Below, piece by piece: positions 1-12,570 of a stretch of DNA of 64,000 nt. A program made the translations under genes and the position numbers. The stretch lies in contig NC_084763.1 in the NCBI RefSeq assembly GCF_028858725.1, forward strand, positions 54,506,152 through 54,570,151, in the 5' to 3' direction. This stretch comes from Colius striatus (taxonomy: Eukaryota; Chordata; Aves; Coliiformes; Coliidae). Every line of letters starts with the position of its first letter. The first letter of the stretch is position 1. The notes under the pieces are model-generated. The model searched no databases and was not told the DNA's origin. It worked only from the letters and a program-made list of their open reading frames with translations.

Positions 1-3000
1 ATATTTCTTTGCCTTTTTTCCTACCGCTGGTAAAAGATACAATCTCGTACAACATTATTTCCTTTATAAAACATTCGTTCTGTTGTTCTGATTTTGGCTA
101 TTTTTCAATGCTTTTGTTCAGCCACAGGTGAGAGAGAGTCAGATCCTTGTTATTGGGTTTTGAATTTGTGCAAAAGAGAGCTTGTTACAAACGTGGCATG
201 TAGTATTAGCAGATTAATCACCAAGGACAATGCAAAACATTGTCCTAAAAACAGACATGGGGGGAAATGGATTATTCCTAAGCTGTGGTTCTACATTTTT
301 TCCAAACTTTTTCAGAATTCTGCCAGATGTAAAAGCATTAAAAGATGTAGGAAGCATTAAGACAAGGATGTTTAAATCAATGAATGACATGAGGATGAAA
401 AATGAGGAAATATTAGTCACTATTTGCACACTGTAAGGATCCTGTGGTGAAATTAACAGATAGTTAATGCAAATGAAATTAGAGTATTTCTTTTCCACAC
501 AATGCCCAGCCAAAGTGTGGAATTCAGTTCCAAGTGAGTTCAAAAGGAGTTTAGTAAAATGCCTAAAAGAGAAATCCCTTGGGTTTGTTTTTTTTTAACA
601 AGACAGTCCAAAGATCACCAGTAACTCAGAGATTTCACGGTGCTGAGGGGTTACCTTAAGAGAAAGCCTACTGTCTGAATCCTCTTCTCCTCTTAGACAT
701 GGTGGGAGAGAGGTATTTGGGCTACTTTTAAGCCCCCACAGTGGTTGTTACAATCTTAAATGTCTCAGAGTCGTTGCCCAGGTTTCTTTCAGGAGGCGAA
801 GAGCTGGTGCCAGCTGGTACTCATCAGGATGATGTGCGTGTGTGTCAGCCCTAGGGCCTCTCTCTTCCCCTCTCACCTTCAGGGCAGCCTGGTCTAAACA
901 TCTGCTCCCAGAGTATGAGGATGCCTGTGAAATCTGTGAAAACTGTGGAAAACATTCACACTGCTGGTTGATTGAGGGTAGTTGCCATTGAGTTGTTAGT
1001 ACTGTAAATATTAGTCCTTGCCAGGAAGCACCAGTTCCAGCTGTGCCAGATCACTTCTACCTGGCAGGCGTGCCGCTCGCCGTCTGCTGCAGCGGGGATG
1101 CCGGAGGCCCAGCGCTCTGCTCCAACAGAGCCTTCTGCCTGATCTTCAGCTGTTTGGGGCTTTCCTCTAAGGACTAAGTGGTTAAGAATGGTTTTAATAT
1201 GGTCCCTGTGAACTGTACAGTCTTTTGTCATTAGTTGCTTATTGCCGCTAAGGAAAAACCTACATAGGAACACACCAATTCTTCCAAAATATCTAATCTC
1301 TTTTTTCTCTCTGATTTCCTTAACAGTGAGTTCTTTCTTTAACACTGAGTTCTTTAACAGTGAGGATCTTCCTTTTTTTTTTCCCCTCTGCAATTTCAAG
1401 GACTGATAATTTAAAGAAAGAACTCAGCTTCTCAGAATCTCATGACTCCAGTGACTGAGCGTTGGGAAAAACACGACATATCACAAGATGCATAATTAAA
1501 TCACAGGCATCCTTCAGTTTCTTCAGATTTTATCCTGGGAATATTTTTGTGATCTCCAAAGCAGCTAACATTTTAATCCTGGCCAGGGAAAGGCAATCAC
1601 CCTTAATCTAATTGAATTTAGGGCTGGCCATGAAGCTGACTCGTGACCAAAGTGTTTGCTTTTTAATGCCATGGCTGTATAATCCATTGCTACATCATAG
1701 GCGCATTCCTGATCCAAGTTCATGTATAAATACAACATTTATTTACATGAAGCATAGGCTAAGCTGTTGGACAGCTACTCAGAGAGTGTCTGCTTTGTTC
1801 AAAGTGAGAACAGCATGTGCATTGCAGAAACTCTATGAAAAATATTATTTCAAACTAATAGGGCTCCTCAATGAATAGATTTTGAGAAAAAATAATGGCT
1901 GAAGAATCATGAAACAATCTCTTTGTGCAGCCAAGCTCACCATGCTTCCTGAGGCAGCACCATCTACATTAGTTACTAGTTGCCCTTCCCCATAACAGTT
2001 ACTTCTTAAAGAGGAATTCACAAATTTAAAATAGCTCTGAATGTTTTGCATGATGGAAAGTCTTTTAACACTTCCTCTTCTGCAACTCAATACAATGACT
2101 CAAATGCAACTGAGAGAAGTTCTGGAAACAGGTTCACAGGAGGGGTTTACAAACAGCTTTCTTGCACTGCTTTAATTTGACTGTCATTTTCCAGGAACTG
2201 CAAAGCAAGTCTGTCCTTTTTTCTTCTTTTTATGGCTTTTTTTTGCAGCTTAAGGGATTTTTTTATACTGTTGCCAACCTGGTTTTTTGTTTGTAAGGAG
2301 TTTACCTCTTCTCTGTGTGCAACCCGGGAAGGCTGCCTGTGTGGCTAGGCCTCACCCTGCTCTGAGACCTCAGCACTCTTTGTGTCAGGGCCCTTGAACT
2401 CTGTTTGAGGGCTTTATCTGCTATAATCACCTTGCACATTTATGGCTTGGAACAATAAAACCTCTGGCAGCTTCTTTTCTTGAAGGAGCATTGCTCAGCC
2501 TGACAAAACGTTAGTTCTTGGATTTGCTTCTCTCAGCTTTCTGGAACATTACAGCATCTAGCCTTTCCTGAAATAGTTCTTTTCTTCTCACAAATGTAAA
2601 TAAATCTGTTACCCAACATTCTTTCCAAGTCTCTGATAACTGGAGGAAGAATAACTTTGAGAAGAATAGGCTTTCAGTAATTGAATTGCCAACACCAGCA
2701 CACCCCGTGTGACCTTCATAAACTGGTGAGCAATAAGCCTGGTGGTGCTCTGCACACCAGTGCTCTCCAGATTCATGGTACCAGAGCTCTTCATAGATGC
2801 TGGATGAGTTACTCTGGTTGGGAAAGGATTTTCCTGAGTTGTTCCTACCAACTAATGCTGTTTTCCAGGGAATTTAGTGGCAAAACTGATTTCAGTGGTA
2901 AGTGCTTTGACAGTTCCACCCTGCTGTAAGATAGAGAGTGATGTGGGAGAGACTGTAGCAGCTATTTTCTACATGAAAAGGAAAGGGAAGATAAAGGCAA

Positions 3001-3833
3001 ATTTTGGCTCAAATTCCAGGGGAAATTGAAGTGGGCAATGTGAGTGTAGCATTGGATAACTCAGGTCAATAAGGGCACTGTACAAGTCTCTGAATTATTT
3101 TTCCCACATTGTTAAATATGCAAGTCCAATTAAAACCTGCAGTTATCAAGGCTTGGCCATGTTAAAATGTGACTTGATTCAACCCCGTGTCTTCAGTAGA
3201 AGTTGTGTACCAGACTATGTAAGAAATGTTCATTTAAATGCTTTCTACCACCTCACAGCACAACACATGTGAATTAAGGACATAACCTGTGTTTTCAGGA
3301 ATGCTTTTAATTCTCCTAAATATCTCTCATTATGAAGGAAGGGGCTCTATCTCACCTGTGGCTGAAACAGTTTCTCTGGTATCTTTTTATACATGCAGTA
3401 ATAGATCTGAGCTTAAATATGTTCACTTTTGGATCAGACAAATTTTTCCCTAGAAGCTAGTATCTTTCCTTGAAGTATAAACAGAGCTAGAGTAAATGGT
3501 TCCAATGTGGATGTATATATTTCGTGGGACTGTATCTGATTATATGAAATGATGTCCCAGTTGTGTCCCATAAAAGTAGACCTCTGTTTCTTTGTTTTCT
3601 GAAGATCTTTCAAAAAGATGTAATGAGGTTGCTATTTTTCATGAAAAATGAATCATTTCAGCTTCCTTTTAAAACTAGAAATCCTTACAAGGTTTTGTAC
3701 CTATAACTGGCAAAACCAGCTTGTTTGTACATCATTTATTCATTTTACATCCTGCCTATGACAATACAATATCTACAGGCTATTTAGAAACAAAATGTGA
3801 ATGGGAACCTAAGTTTCTACTGAATATAAATAT
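1..3833. other. Upstream intergenic DNA, no gene recognised
   Basis: Apart from the old LINE relic, no exon, RNA gene or clear element is seen. There is a GC-richer patch at about 1040-1170 and a small repeated block at 1320-1368. AATAAA at 2454-2459, in a setting that could be a gene 3' end or an LTR, is noted without a supported transcript. Confidence 0.5.
480..720 (+). repeat. Old CR1/L3-like LINE relic
   Basis: Motifs such as CCAAAGTGTGGAATTCAGTTCC, a nearby TTCAAAAGGAGTTTAG and a CTCTTCTCCTCTTAGACATGG-like tail resemble the 3' part of ancient amniote CR1/L3 copies. It is heavily decayed. Recognised from memory only. Confidence 0.3.
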
Positions 3834-3894
3834 AGCAGTTGGACTCAATGATCTTAAAGGCCTTTTCCAACCAAAATGGTTCTATGATTCTATA
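3834..3894 (+). repeat. CR1 LINE 3' tip
   Basis: Contains GTTGGACTCAATGATCTTAA, then CCTTTTCCAACC and a TCTATGATTCTATA tail: the last 60 nt of a CR1, with the 3' end to the right. Confidence 0.85.
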
Positions 3895-4137
3895 ACTTCA
3901 TTTCCAAAATCATTCCCTATACTTAAATATAGGAAAAGTGACTAAATATGAAATCAGGAACTTAACAAGCTTCCAAATACTGTACAGTCTTAACCTTGTG
4001 ACTACAGAATAGGTCCACACAGTCAAAAGAGGCAGTTCTGTCACTTTTTTGTTACATTACTTTAACCTGGCAGTGCAGAGGCTGTATGCTGAAGAAAATA
4101 ATGCCTGATTGCTGTAATCATAAAAACCCAAATGATC

Positions 4138-4567
4138 TGATGATCAGGGGAATGGAACATCTTTCATACAAGGAAAGGCTGTGGGAACTGGGGCTGTTTA
4201 GTCTGGAGAAGAGGAGATTGAGGGAAGATCTTATTAATATGTACGAATATCTAAAGGGTGGGTGTCAGGAGGTTGAGACATCCCTTTTTCTATAGTAGCT
4301 AGCATCAGGACAAGGGGTGATGGGATGAAGCTGGAACACAAAAAGTTCCACTTAAATATAAGAAAAACTATTTCACTGTTTCAGTGAGGGAGCCCTGGCA
4401 CAGGCTGCCCAGAGGGGTTGTGGAGGCTCCTTCCTTGGAGGTCTTCAACACCCACCTGGACATGTTCCTATGCAACCTGATCTAGGTGAACCTGCTTCTG
4501 CAGGGGGGTTGGACTAGATGATCTCTAAAGGTCCCCTCCAACCCCTACCATTCTATGATTCTATGAT
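4138..4567 (+). repeat. CR1 LINE, 3' 430 bp
   Basis: Contains the CR1 3' sequence 'GGCTGTGGGAACTGGGGCTG', 'TTTAGTCTGGAGAAGAGGAG', 'GGCACAGGCTGCCCAGAGG' and the tail ATTCTATGATTCTATGAT. It is 5'-truncated as usual, and its 3' end lies 244 nt after the preceding tip. Confidence 0.93.
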
Positions 4568-7035
4568 CCTCATCTGCCCACCCCACAGCTCATTCAGTGC
4601 TTCTTCACCCAAAGCCTAGGGAACACACAGCTCCCTTCCCTGCTGTCCGCTCCAACAGCTGCCATGGGACATGGTTAGGATGATGCCTTCTGTGGGAGAA
4701 AACAAGTGGGCAGCTCAAAGCACTGCCACTCATTTCAAACCATGCTCAGGATCACAGCCCACTGGTGTCCAGGGCTTAGATTTGCACTGGGGCCCTACCA
4801 GCACAATTCTCCCTGCTCCACTGACAGCGCCCTGGCTCACCCCTCTTCCCGGGTTTCCCGTAGCACATCTGGCAGCACCTTCTCGCCACACATTGGGAGG
4901 TTACTCCCATAGTCACGTGTTCTTGCTTTTATTGAGCCTGAAGTATTCCTGGGTTTATTAAGTGTGCTGCACTCTTTATGAGTCTAGATAAAATATGTGC
5001 TCATTAAATGTAACATGTCAGGAAAGGGTAAAATGGTATTTGTAACTAGGCTACTGAGCAGTCCTTAAAGAGTAAAACATTGAGTTACAGTGTTGTGGCT
5101 TTACAAATGACACAGTGTCTGAACAAAGAAATCAATGTGTCACAATTCTGAATTATCTGGCACCCTTTAATTTTCAGAGATCATCTTGCTTCAGATCTTG
5201 ACGTGCATCACTGGGTCGGACACAAAACAGGCCCCGTGACGGCCACTGGTTCCTGCCTCACACGGCTCAGTACACCACATGCAAATATCCTGTACAGCAG
5301 TTCTTTCAGATACCTGCCACTGTGTGTTATTCATCCACAGCTAGATGCTAACTTGCCACGGAAACAGAAACATTCAATTCAGTGCTGATAATTTGGTTTT
5401 CAGAGGTTGAGAGAGAGAGCTAGTTCCAACTTCTCCAGTGTGGGCTGGATTTGTGGTCTCAGTCTCATCTGTAGTGGAAAGATATGGGGTTTTTTTACTT
5501 TGTTTTTTTCCCCCCAAAATTGTTCTGCCATGTACAATACTGAAGAGTGAGTCACACAAGAAGGAAAAAAGCAGTGCAGAGGCTGAAGCAGCATCTCTCC
5601 CAGAGGAAGATCAAAGCAGCGTGGTTTAGGGCAGCAGCGAGAGGTGCTGCTGCATCTCCTTGCTGCCGTCTGTGTGACCTGCTGGTCAGCTGTCAGCGGG
5701 CTTCATTCAGTTTTCACCACCACACCCAACAGTTATCAATAAAATATTACTTCTTAAATTCTCAATTTGCTTTTAAGCACAGCCAAACATCTGGAAAGCC
5801 TGAATACATTTTCTCCAGCTGCAGGTTTGAAGTGATGGTTCCTTGCTTTAGAATTGCCTTTTGCACGTGCTCAGCTGTTCGGTCAAATGCATACTCATGC
5901 AATATGCAAACACACCATTAAAGGAGAAGGATTTTAAAGGCTGGTATTTAAAATGAACATCTCTCCAGCATATGATAATGGTACTTTAAGCATCAGCATT
6001 CCCCTCTGTTGAAAGTGCTTTCATCCTCCCTCTCCTTAGCCCTTGGGGCTCCACAGGCCCTTGCCTGCCAGTGGGCTGTCCCCTACAGCTGAGCACCTTC
6101 TTGCTGCCCAGGGCTTCTGTCCTCCCCCACTCACTCCTGCTCTCCCCTTTGGGTCCTCCTCCCAAACACTGATACATTTTTAGATTCCTTCAGATCCTAT
6201 GGCATGCCAAGACTGCTGTATAAAGAAGACTCATAAATGCTGTATGTAAATCACACATTTATAAGCTTAGACTGTACAGCTGGACTTGTTAGCTTTGGAG
6301 TCCTTCTAACAGCTCCTCACATAGTGGGTCTCTAAATAAATACTATGGGTGTTACAGCTCTCAAGGTTAAAAATAAGGTTAATCAATCTGTAAGATGAAA
6401 ATGAGCAGGTGCTGCAGAAGTCTCACCTGGGAGCTAGGTACTGAACTGAAAATAATGCTAAATATAAGTGCATGTATTGATCCCTTCTATTCAGATGGCA
6501 CTCACCTTTCCTAGGCTATGTTTGGTTCTCCCCTTTGCTAGACCTCAGTTCTCTCCTGCCCAGCCTTTGAAAGCACTGGATGATAATAAACCAAAATGTG
6601 CTTTCTCTGGAGGCACAGTAATTGAGGAGACAAATACATAAGTGGCTATTGTAAGAGAGATTCTTAGCTTAGCCAGCACATAGATTTTGCGACAATGGCA
6701 GTATATTTGCAGAGCCTAATGAAAGTGAGTCAGAAGTGTAATATGATCAGCAAGGCCTGTCACTGAGGCACAGGATATCAGCATATTTACTGACATGGAG
6801 AAGGCAACATTTAAAATAATTGTTATTTTTAATTAATGTGTGAATGACAATTATCCTTTGTGACTGCAGCAGGACAGTAATGCTGCTGTGCTGGCTGAGG
6901 TGGCTCTCTCAAACACTGGCACGAATCCTGCTGAGCTTTGGCCCATTTTTGACTCCAGTCTACGACTGGTATCATTCAGAGAGAAAACTACTTCAGAATG
7001 GATGAAAAAATAAAAGATATTTCAGTCACCTCAGT
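4568..7035. other. Intergenic DNA, no gene recognised
   Basis: Two moderately GC-rich stretches (4570-4900 and 6000-6170) break the AT-rich background. No splice-bounded coding exon or RNA gene could be supported. Confidence 0.5.
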
Positions 7036-7085
7036 TCACAGAATCACAGAATCTTAAGGGTTGGAAGCCTTCCCAAAGACCTGTG
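7036..7085 (-). repeat. CR1 LINE 3' tip, reverse orientation
   Basis: TCACAGAATCACAGAATCTT followed by AAGGGTTGGAAG is the reverse complement of a CR1 tail. Confidence 0.7.
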
Positions 7086-7193
7086 TATCTTGCTAGCTCT
7101 TGAAGTACTTCTCTTTGGAGGTAAAGGTTTTTAATTCCAGTTTATAAATAGCTCAAGATGTTACTGTACAAACAGAAATAAAATGTCTGTAGA

Positions 7194-7390
7194 TCACAGA
7201 ATGTCAAGGGCTGGAAGGGACCTCAAGTGCTCATCCAGTCCAACCCCCCTGCCAGCGCAGGACCACCTAGGTCACACAGGAACTCGTCCAGGTGGGTTTT
7301 GAATGTCTCCAGAGGAGACGCCACAGCCCATCTGAGGAGCCCCTTCCAATGTGCTGTGATCCCAAGAAGCCAGTTTGGAGCCACCACCCT
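7194..7390 (-). repeat. CR1 LINE 3' fragment, reverse orientation
   Basis: ATCACAGAATGTCAAGGGCT, then GGAAGGGACCTCAAG and CATCCAGTCCAACCCCCCTG are diagnostic for a reversed CR1 3' end. The match fades around CCACCCTGG. Confidence 0.9.
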
Positions 7391-7455
7391 GGATCCAAAT
7401 CAAAAAGTAATCTTCCCGTCTAATAATTAGGCCCTCATACAACAGTTCCTCTTTC

Positions 7456-7481
7456 GAGGTCCCTTCCAACCCTGTGATTTC
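7456..7481 (+). repeat. Possible CR1 tail remnant, forward orientation
   Basis: GAGGTCCCTTCCAACCCTGT followed by GATTTC matches the last bases of a forward CR1. It closes the cluster with the two reversed fragments at 7036 and 7194. Confidence 0.45.
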
Positions 7482-8329
7482 TTCTTCCAAGTAATCCCTG
7501 CTGTTTGCTTACATCATCTATTTATTTGTTTTCTGTGGCTCTGATTTCCCACAGGCCTAAACAACGCTGGCCGGCCACTGCAGCCCGTCATGTGTATCAC
7601 TGAGAACGGCTCTGAACTCCACTATGGCCCTTCAGTTATAGGCTGAGTATTTTACATGCAGACTTCAACAAACATGTGATCCCAAATCGGATTTTTTCTG
7701 CAGCTAAGCAGCTGGACACACTGTGGCACGCTCACTGATGGTAAGAAATGTTTAGCTTGACGTAATTACCTCAACCATTGACCGTAGTGCCTGATGAGAA
7801 CCCTTGCAGTACGTGACATCCTGGAGGAATATTCCCCCTTCAGCTGTGCAGGCATTTTAAGAACCGCTGGGAGCTGCACTGTCAGTCTGCATCCTGATCT
7901 ACGACAAGTAAATGTTGCTTGAACAGCTTTTGTTAACCCTGATTTACTTGCTTTGTTTGTTTGCTTGGCGGTTTTAATACTAGTATTAAAAGTCTTTGCT
8001 CCCGATGTCTTTGACACTGTGCCATTGGTCCATTAGGATTCGGCTGAGTGTTGTGCATTATTTTTAATTTGCATTCACAGTATGCTCTGTAATAACTCAC
8101 ACTGAGTTCTAGCAATGGATGCTGTGAATTTGTATTAACAGCAGCGCTGATTTGTGTGATGTGTAGTAAAATTCTCTGCAAAAGAATACTCAACCGCCTC
8201 ATGTCCTTTAGCACAGGAGGCCGGAGTTTCCAAATAACACAGACTTTGCTTAGCAAATTATTCCTGGGCTAATCATAATGGGACAGATTTTGTTTTGGAT
8301 GGAAAACATTGACAGAAGCTGCCATTGAT

Positions 8330-8572
8330 GCCAAAGGTTTACATGATTTCAAAAAGCAATTAGACACAGCGATGAAAGAAAAATCCATGCAAAGCAGCTA
8401 AACACATAGATAGCTCTGCTTCAGCAGTTTCCTGGGAGCTGATTGCTGGACGCTGAGAAAGGATCCTGGGGAAGGATCACTGCACAGGTCTTCCCCAGGA
8501 GTCTGCTGCTGGGCACTGCCTGAAGAACACACTGTTCTAGTCTGACCCAGTATGGCCTTTCTTATGGTGTCA
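8330..8572 (+). repeat. Ancient CR1-family LINE 3' end
   Basis: The series TTTCAAAAAGCAATTAGACA, GCTGATTGCTGGA, GGGGAAGGATCACTGCACA and TCTGACCCAGTATGGCCTTT is the 3' end of an older CR1 lineage also found in turtles and crocodilians, distinct from the chicken-type copies elsewhere in the window. Confidence 0.75.
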
Positions 8573-11500
8573 CGTTAAGAAGTCACGCTGAGAGCATTTA
8601 GGAAGAAGAGTGAACGGAAGCAAATAATCTCTCCCTTTGGGTTAACAACTTGCAATTTTTTTTTTCAGGGTTTCTGCATTAAAAGCCTCTTTTGTATCTA
8701 ATTAGAATTCAGATGCTCTTTCCCCCCTCAGCTTCCCCAGGCAGCACACACACCAGCCTGTGCTGCAATCAGGGGCACTGCAATGCCCACCGGGCCCTTA
8801 ATTGGATGAAGCCCTGCGCGGTGCCTGGCGGCACAGCACTGATTGGCAGGAGACACTGGCCTCCAGCTTGCTTAATGCCACAAGATGCATTTTTGGCAAC
8901 GAAAGTTTCTCTGCCATAGGGCAGGATCACAATACCTAAAGCAGAGAAGCTGGTTACCAGGTGAAACTAAACAGAGGAATATGGTGAAGCACACACAATG
9001 CATTACTCTGGCAAATAGAAATCAATTTTGTGCACAGGAGGTGAGTCCTACTCTAAGTGTGACATCTTGAAGACTCCTCCATGTGCCCTGATTTTTCCAC
9101 CTAGACCTTCTCCAGAGATTAAACAGTGCCTTACAGGATGAGTTGTCACTGACACACTGGATAAACATCTCAAAACTGGGGTACACGTAACTGCTTTTGA
9201 ACACCTAATACTTCAGTTAGTTTTATATAGTCCCCAACAGACTGTTTGCTGGCTGAATTTAGATATTCCATTATTTTGATCAAACCTAATTTGTAAGTTA
9301 TAGGACACAAAATCCTGCAATGAAAAACGTTAAGGTAAGATTGTAAAAGCATAGATAGCACAACAGCCACACAAGGTGATTGCTGGGTTTGGCTTTGACT
9401 TCTTTTTTATTTTAATAGAGCATAGGAATGCACTGGTTTCTGCTATTTTTCTTTTGTCAAATGATCTGGACAATTTAATGTCTTGGAGTTTGGCACAGAG
9501 CACCTCAGTTCTTGCTGTTTATCATTATTTAAACCACATTGCCCAAGTCTGCGGGTGGAAATAAATGAAGAGGTTGTGAAACGCAACGAGCCACTGACTT
9601 TCTCCCAGTTTGAAACATATATGCTTCACTTTTGGAGGTCTGATGGATTTTATTTTTTCCCCAAAAGCACTCACATCAATGACTACACCAAAAATACCAA
9701 AACAGCGGTCTGACACCACCACCTCACTCTGGGGACTCTCACACTTTGCCACAACATGGGCCTCCAGTTTCACTGAATATCTTTAGCACCTTTTTCTTCT
9801 TCCTAATTGCACCAGCCGTCTCCCTTCCTATTTGCAATAACTAATATCTCTATGACAGTCATTGCTTAGACGAGAAGGCAGCATTAGGAAAGCATTTAAT
9901 GAACATTAATTGCTCCTTAATATGATTTAGCTGCTGGAAATAAGAAGGCTAAGCTAGCTCCGTGTGACCAGCAGCCCTGCAGGCACCATCAGCAAGCTCC
10001 TTTCAAGATACAATCGTGCCAACCTGGGGGGCTGCAGCCATTCAGGGATGATACCCAAGGCTACATTCCACTTTTCCCCATTGGCAGCTAAGTAGGGTTG
10101 TAGGAACTCAGCAACAAAGCCATCGTGACAGCACCTGGCTGATTAGTGATCTCTTCCTTCTGTGTGAGCCAGCAACTATCAGCTCCCGCTGACTTCAGAA
10201 GCTAATGGGAATCAGAAGCCTGGGGGATGCTGCCAAGACACAGCACCTTCCAGCTGTCAGGAGGAAGGGTGGGACAGGACACTGTCTCCTTGTATGCTGT
10301 TTGGTCCTTGTCTTTTCCTCAGTGGCATCTTTGGCACCTGTACCTTTATCATTTTGTCCCTCTCCATTGTTACCTGACAGCATCGCTTCTGACATGGCAA
10401 CACAATGGCAAGAGAAGCTTGATCTTTGAATCCAGCATTCCTAAATTTGAATCCTGATTTACCATCGATTCTCATCTCACCCTTTAGTTAGGTCACTTAG
10501 CCTCTCTACTAAGCTCCTCTGCCAGGAAATTAAGGCTCAGAACACCTAGTAATACTGTGATCTTTATCAATAAGAACAGTCAATAAATGTTTGTAAAGTT
10601 GCAGGTAAAAAACAAGTACCAAATGCCAAGTGTAATTTAAACAGATATGGTTTATAATTTTCTTTGCAAGAACTTTAAGATTAACCTCTTGATCTGGGAA
10701 CAAAACCTCTACTGATATAGACTGGTGTTGGCAGCAGACCCCTAACTTAAAATACAGTTTCCTCACTAACATCACTAAATTTCCCATGGATTAGACGACA
10801 GTGATACTTTGGGACTCATGGAAAAAACTGTATTGCAGAAAGAACAGTGAGGGAAAAGCCCAAATAGTTTTCTGGGCTGTAACTCTTAGTCTTCTTTCAT
10901 TCTGAGCTGAAACAGAATGCTTTCTAAAAATCAAAGATTTATTGTTTTATACAGAGTATTTAATGGAGGTTATCAAAGAGTTGACAGCATTTACTAACGT
11001 AAGCAGGAGCCTTCCAGATTTACAGAGGTAACAGTGGGACTGAAATTTCTACTCAGTGAACATACATGTACTAAGGTACAGAAGCTTGACTGTTAGCTCC
11101 TACACGTTCATACACAATGTCAACAGGATTTATAGGATAGGGCTGAAAGTATGTGTTTTGGAAACGGTGATGAAACACCTTCATGTCCAAGACATTCAAG
11201 ATTCTTGACAACCTCAAAACGGCAAACTTCTTTAGGACTTTAGAAGTCTTAACAATGGCTTTGTTTCTCAGTTACAAATAAATACTTCAAAGCCAAGAGG
11301 ATGACTGAGCTGTGCTCACAGGAGGACTGTGCAACGAGTCAGATAGCAGTGACACCAACCAGCAACTGCTTCCAGCTCGCTCCCCCCAGCACCCACAGCA
11401 CTGCCTGCTAGTGAGCTAACAAATGCCTTAAAAATAATTAGATATTTCCTGGCATACCTCATCACAGCTGGTGCCCTGCTGTTCCGCTGATGCACTGGAG

Positions 11501-11984
11501 GCACGCTGCTTCTCATCATCATATCTAAACACTTATCAGTCACAGCACCAAGTTTCATGTTGCTTCATTTATATAGTTGCTGCAGAGCTCTTACTTTGAG
11601 GCTTTCCAGCCATTGTTTAAGAACGCAGCTCTAAGGTTTAAGGGAACGCTTGTGGATGCAGACACCAGAAAGGATAGGGAAGAATCTGCAAAACCAGTGT
11701 CAGCTGGCTGAGGACTGAAAGAGTGCTCTGAGGTGTAGCACTGCTGCTACCCCGCCTCAATAAAACGGGCCTAATTAACGGTACCTTGTCATCTTGCTGC
11801 ATTTCTCATAGCTTTGGCCAGCCTTGCAAAAACAGCATTCAGAGCACAATCAGGTATGAAGGTTCAAACTTACTACAGAAACACTTTTTTACCAAAACCA
11901 CTGAAAATATAATTTATTAAAACACCTAAGCACCACCGTGAACGCGATTTATAAATAAGATAAAGAGGTAATAACGCAGCAGCG
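8573..11984. other. Gene-proximal upstream DNA, no gene recognised
   Basis: About 3.4 kb between the ancient CR1 and the CpG island. Apart from the MIR-like relic, no exon or RNA gene is supported. Confidence 0.5.
10437..10540 (+). repeat. Possible MIR-like SINE relic
   Basis: TTTGAATCCTGATTTACC followed by TAGTTAGGTCACTTAGCCTC resembles the MIR core and the region after it. The copy is short and diverged. Confidence 0.3.
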
Positions 11985-12487
11985 ACGTCTCAGCTCCAGG
12001 GAAGGGGCAGGGCAGGGCAGGCCGGGCTGTCCAGGCGTCCTCCGGCGGCTCCCTACGGGCTAACCCCTCGCACATGGGTCCTGCCGCCGCCTCCACCCAC
12101 TCGCCGGTACCGCAGCCTTCCCCGAATTAAAGTTCCGACAGCATTTTAACCGGTCCTCTGCCCCCGGCTACCGAGAGCTGCCCCGAGCAGCCGTTAGCAG
12201 CGGCCGCCCGGGTCCTGCCCTCAGCGAGCCCGGCAGCCCCCGGCCCGGCAGCCCCCGGAACCCGCCCGGGGCGCGCCGCGCGCCTGAGGGGAAAGTTGGG
12301 CGGGAAGCGCGGCGTGCTCGCCGGCCGCCCCTCAGCGCCACCGGCGCCTCAGCGCTGCCAGCCCGGCCATCGGCCCCGCCGCCGGGCAGGGCCCCAGGCA
12401 GCTCCGTTGGTTGCAGGACTGATGGCGGCGCAGGGCTGCAGCCGCCAGAGCAGGCGAGGGGCGGAGCGCAGAGACCCTGTGGCTGCC

Positions 12488-12541
12488 ATGGCCGCCTGCC
12501 CCTCCCCGCAGCCTCCCTTAAATACTATGGGGCGGCCGTAG
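12488..12541 (+). other. Upstream ORF, 17 codons, ahead of ST8SIA6
   Basis: A GCCATGG start context, close to the Kozak optimum, opens a 17-codon frame ending in TAG at 12541, 29 nt before the ST8SIA6 ATG. A second in-frame ATG is at 12527. It matters only if transcription begins upstream of 12488. Confidence 0.4.
12518..12524 (+). promoter_or_regulatory. Possible TATA-like element
   Basis: TTAAATA lies 47 nt upstream of the ATG inside GC-rich DNA, where an AT-rich heptamer stands out. If used, transcription would start near 12550 with a very short leader. A CpG-island promoter may equally start further upstream. Confidence 0.3.
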
Positions 12542-12570
12542 CTGCGGCGGGCGCTGCTGCTGAGCGCACC

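Noticed and set aside
956..1399. 147-residue minus-strand ORF
   Set aside because: No family resemblance, repetitive Lys/Glu start derived from a small tandem repeat, and no splice or promoter context.
5547..5921. 124-residue plus-strand ORF
   Set aside because: No acceptor or donor fits the frame and no protein family is recognisable.
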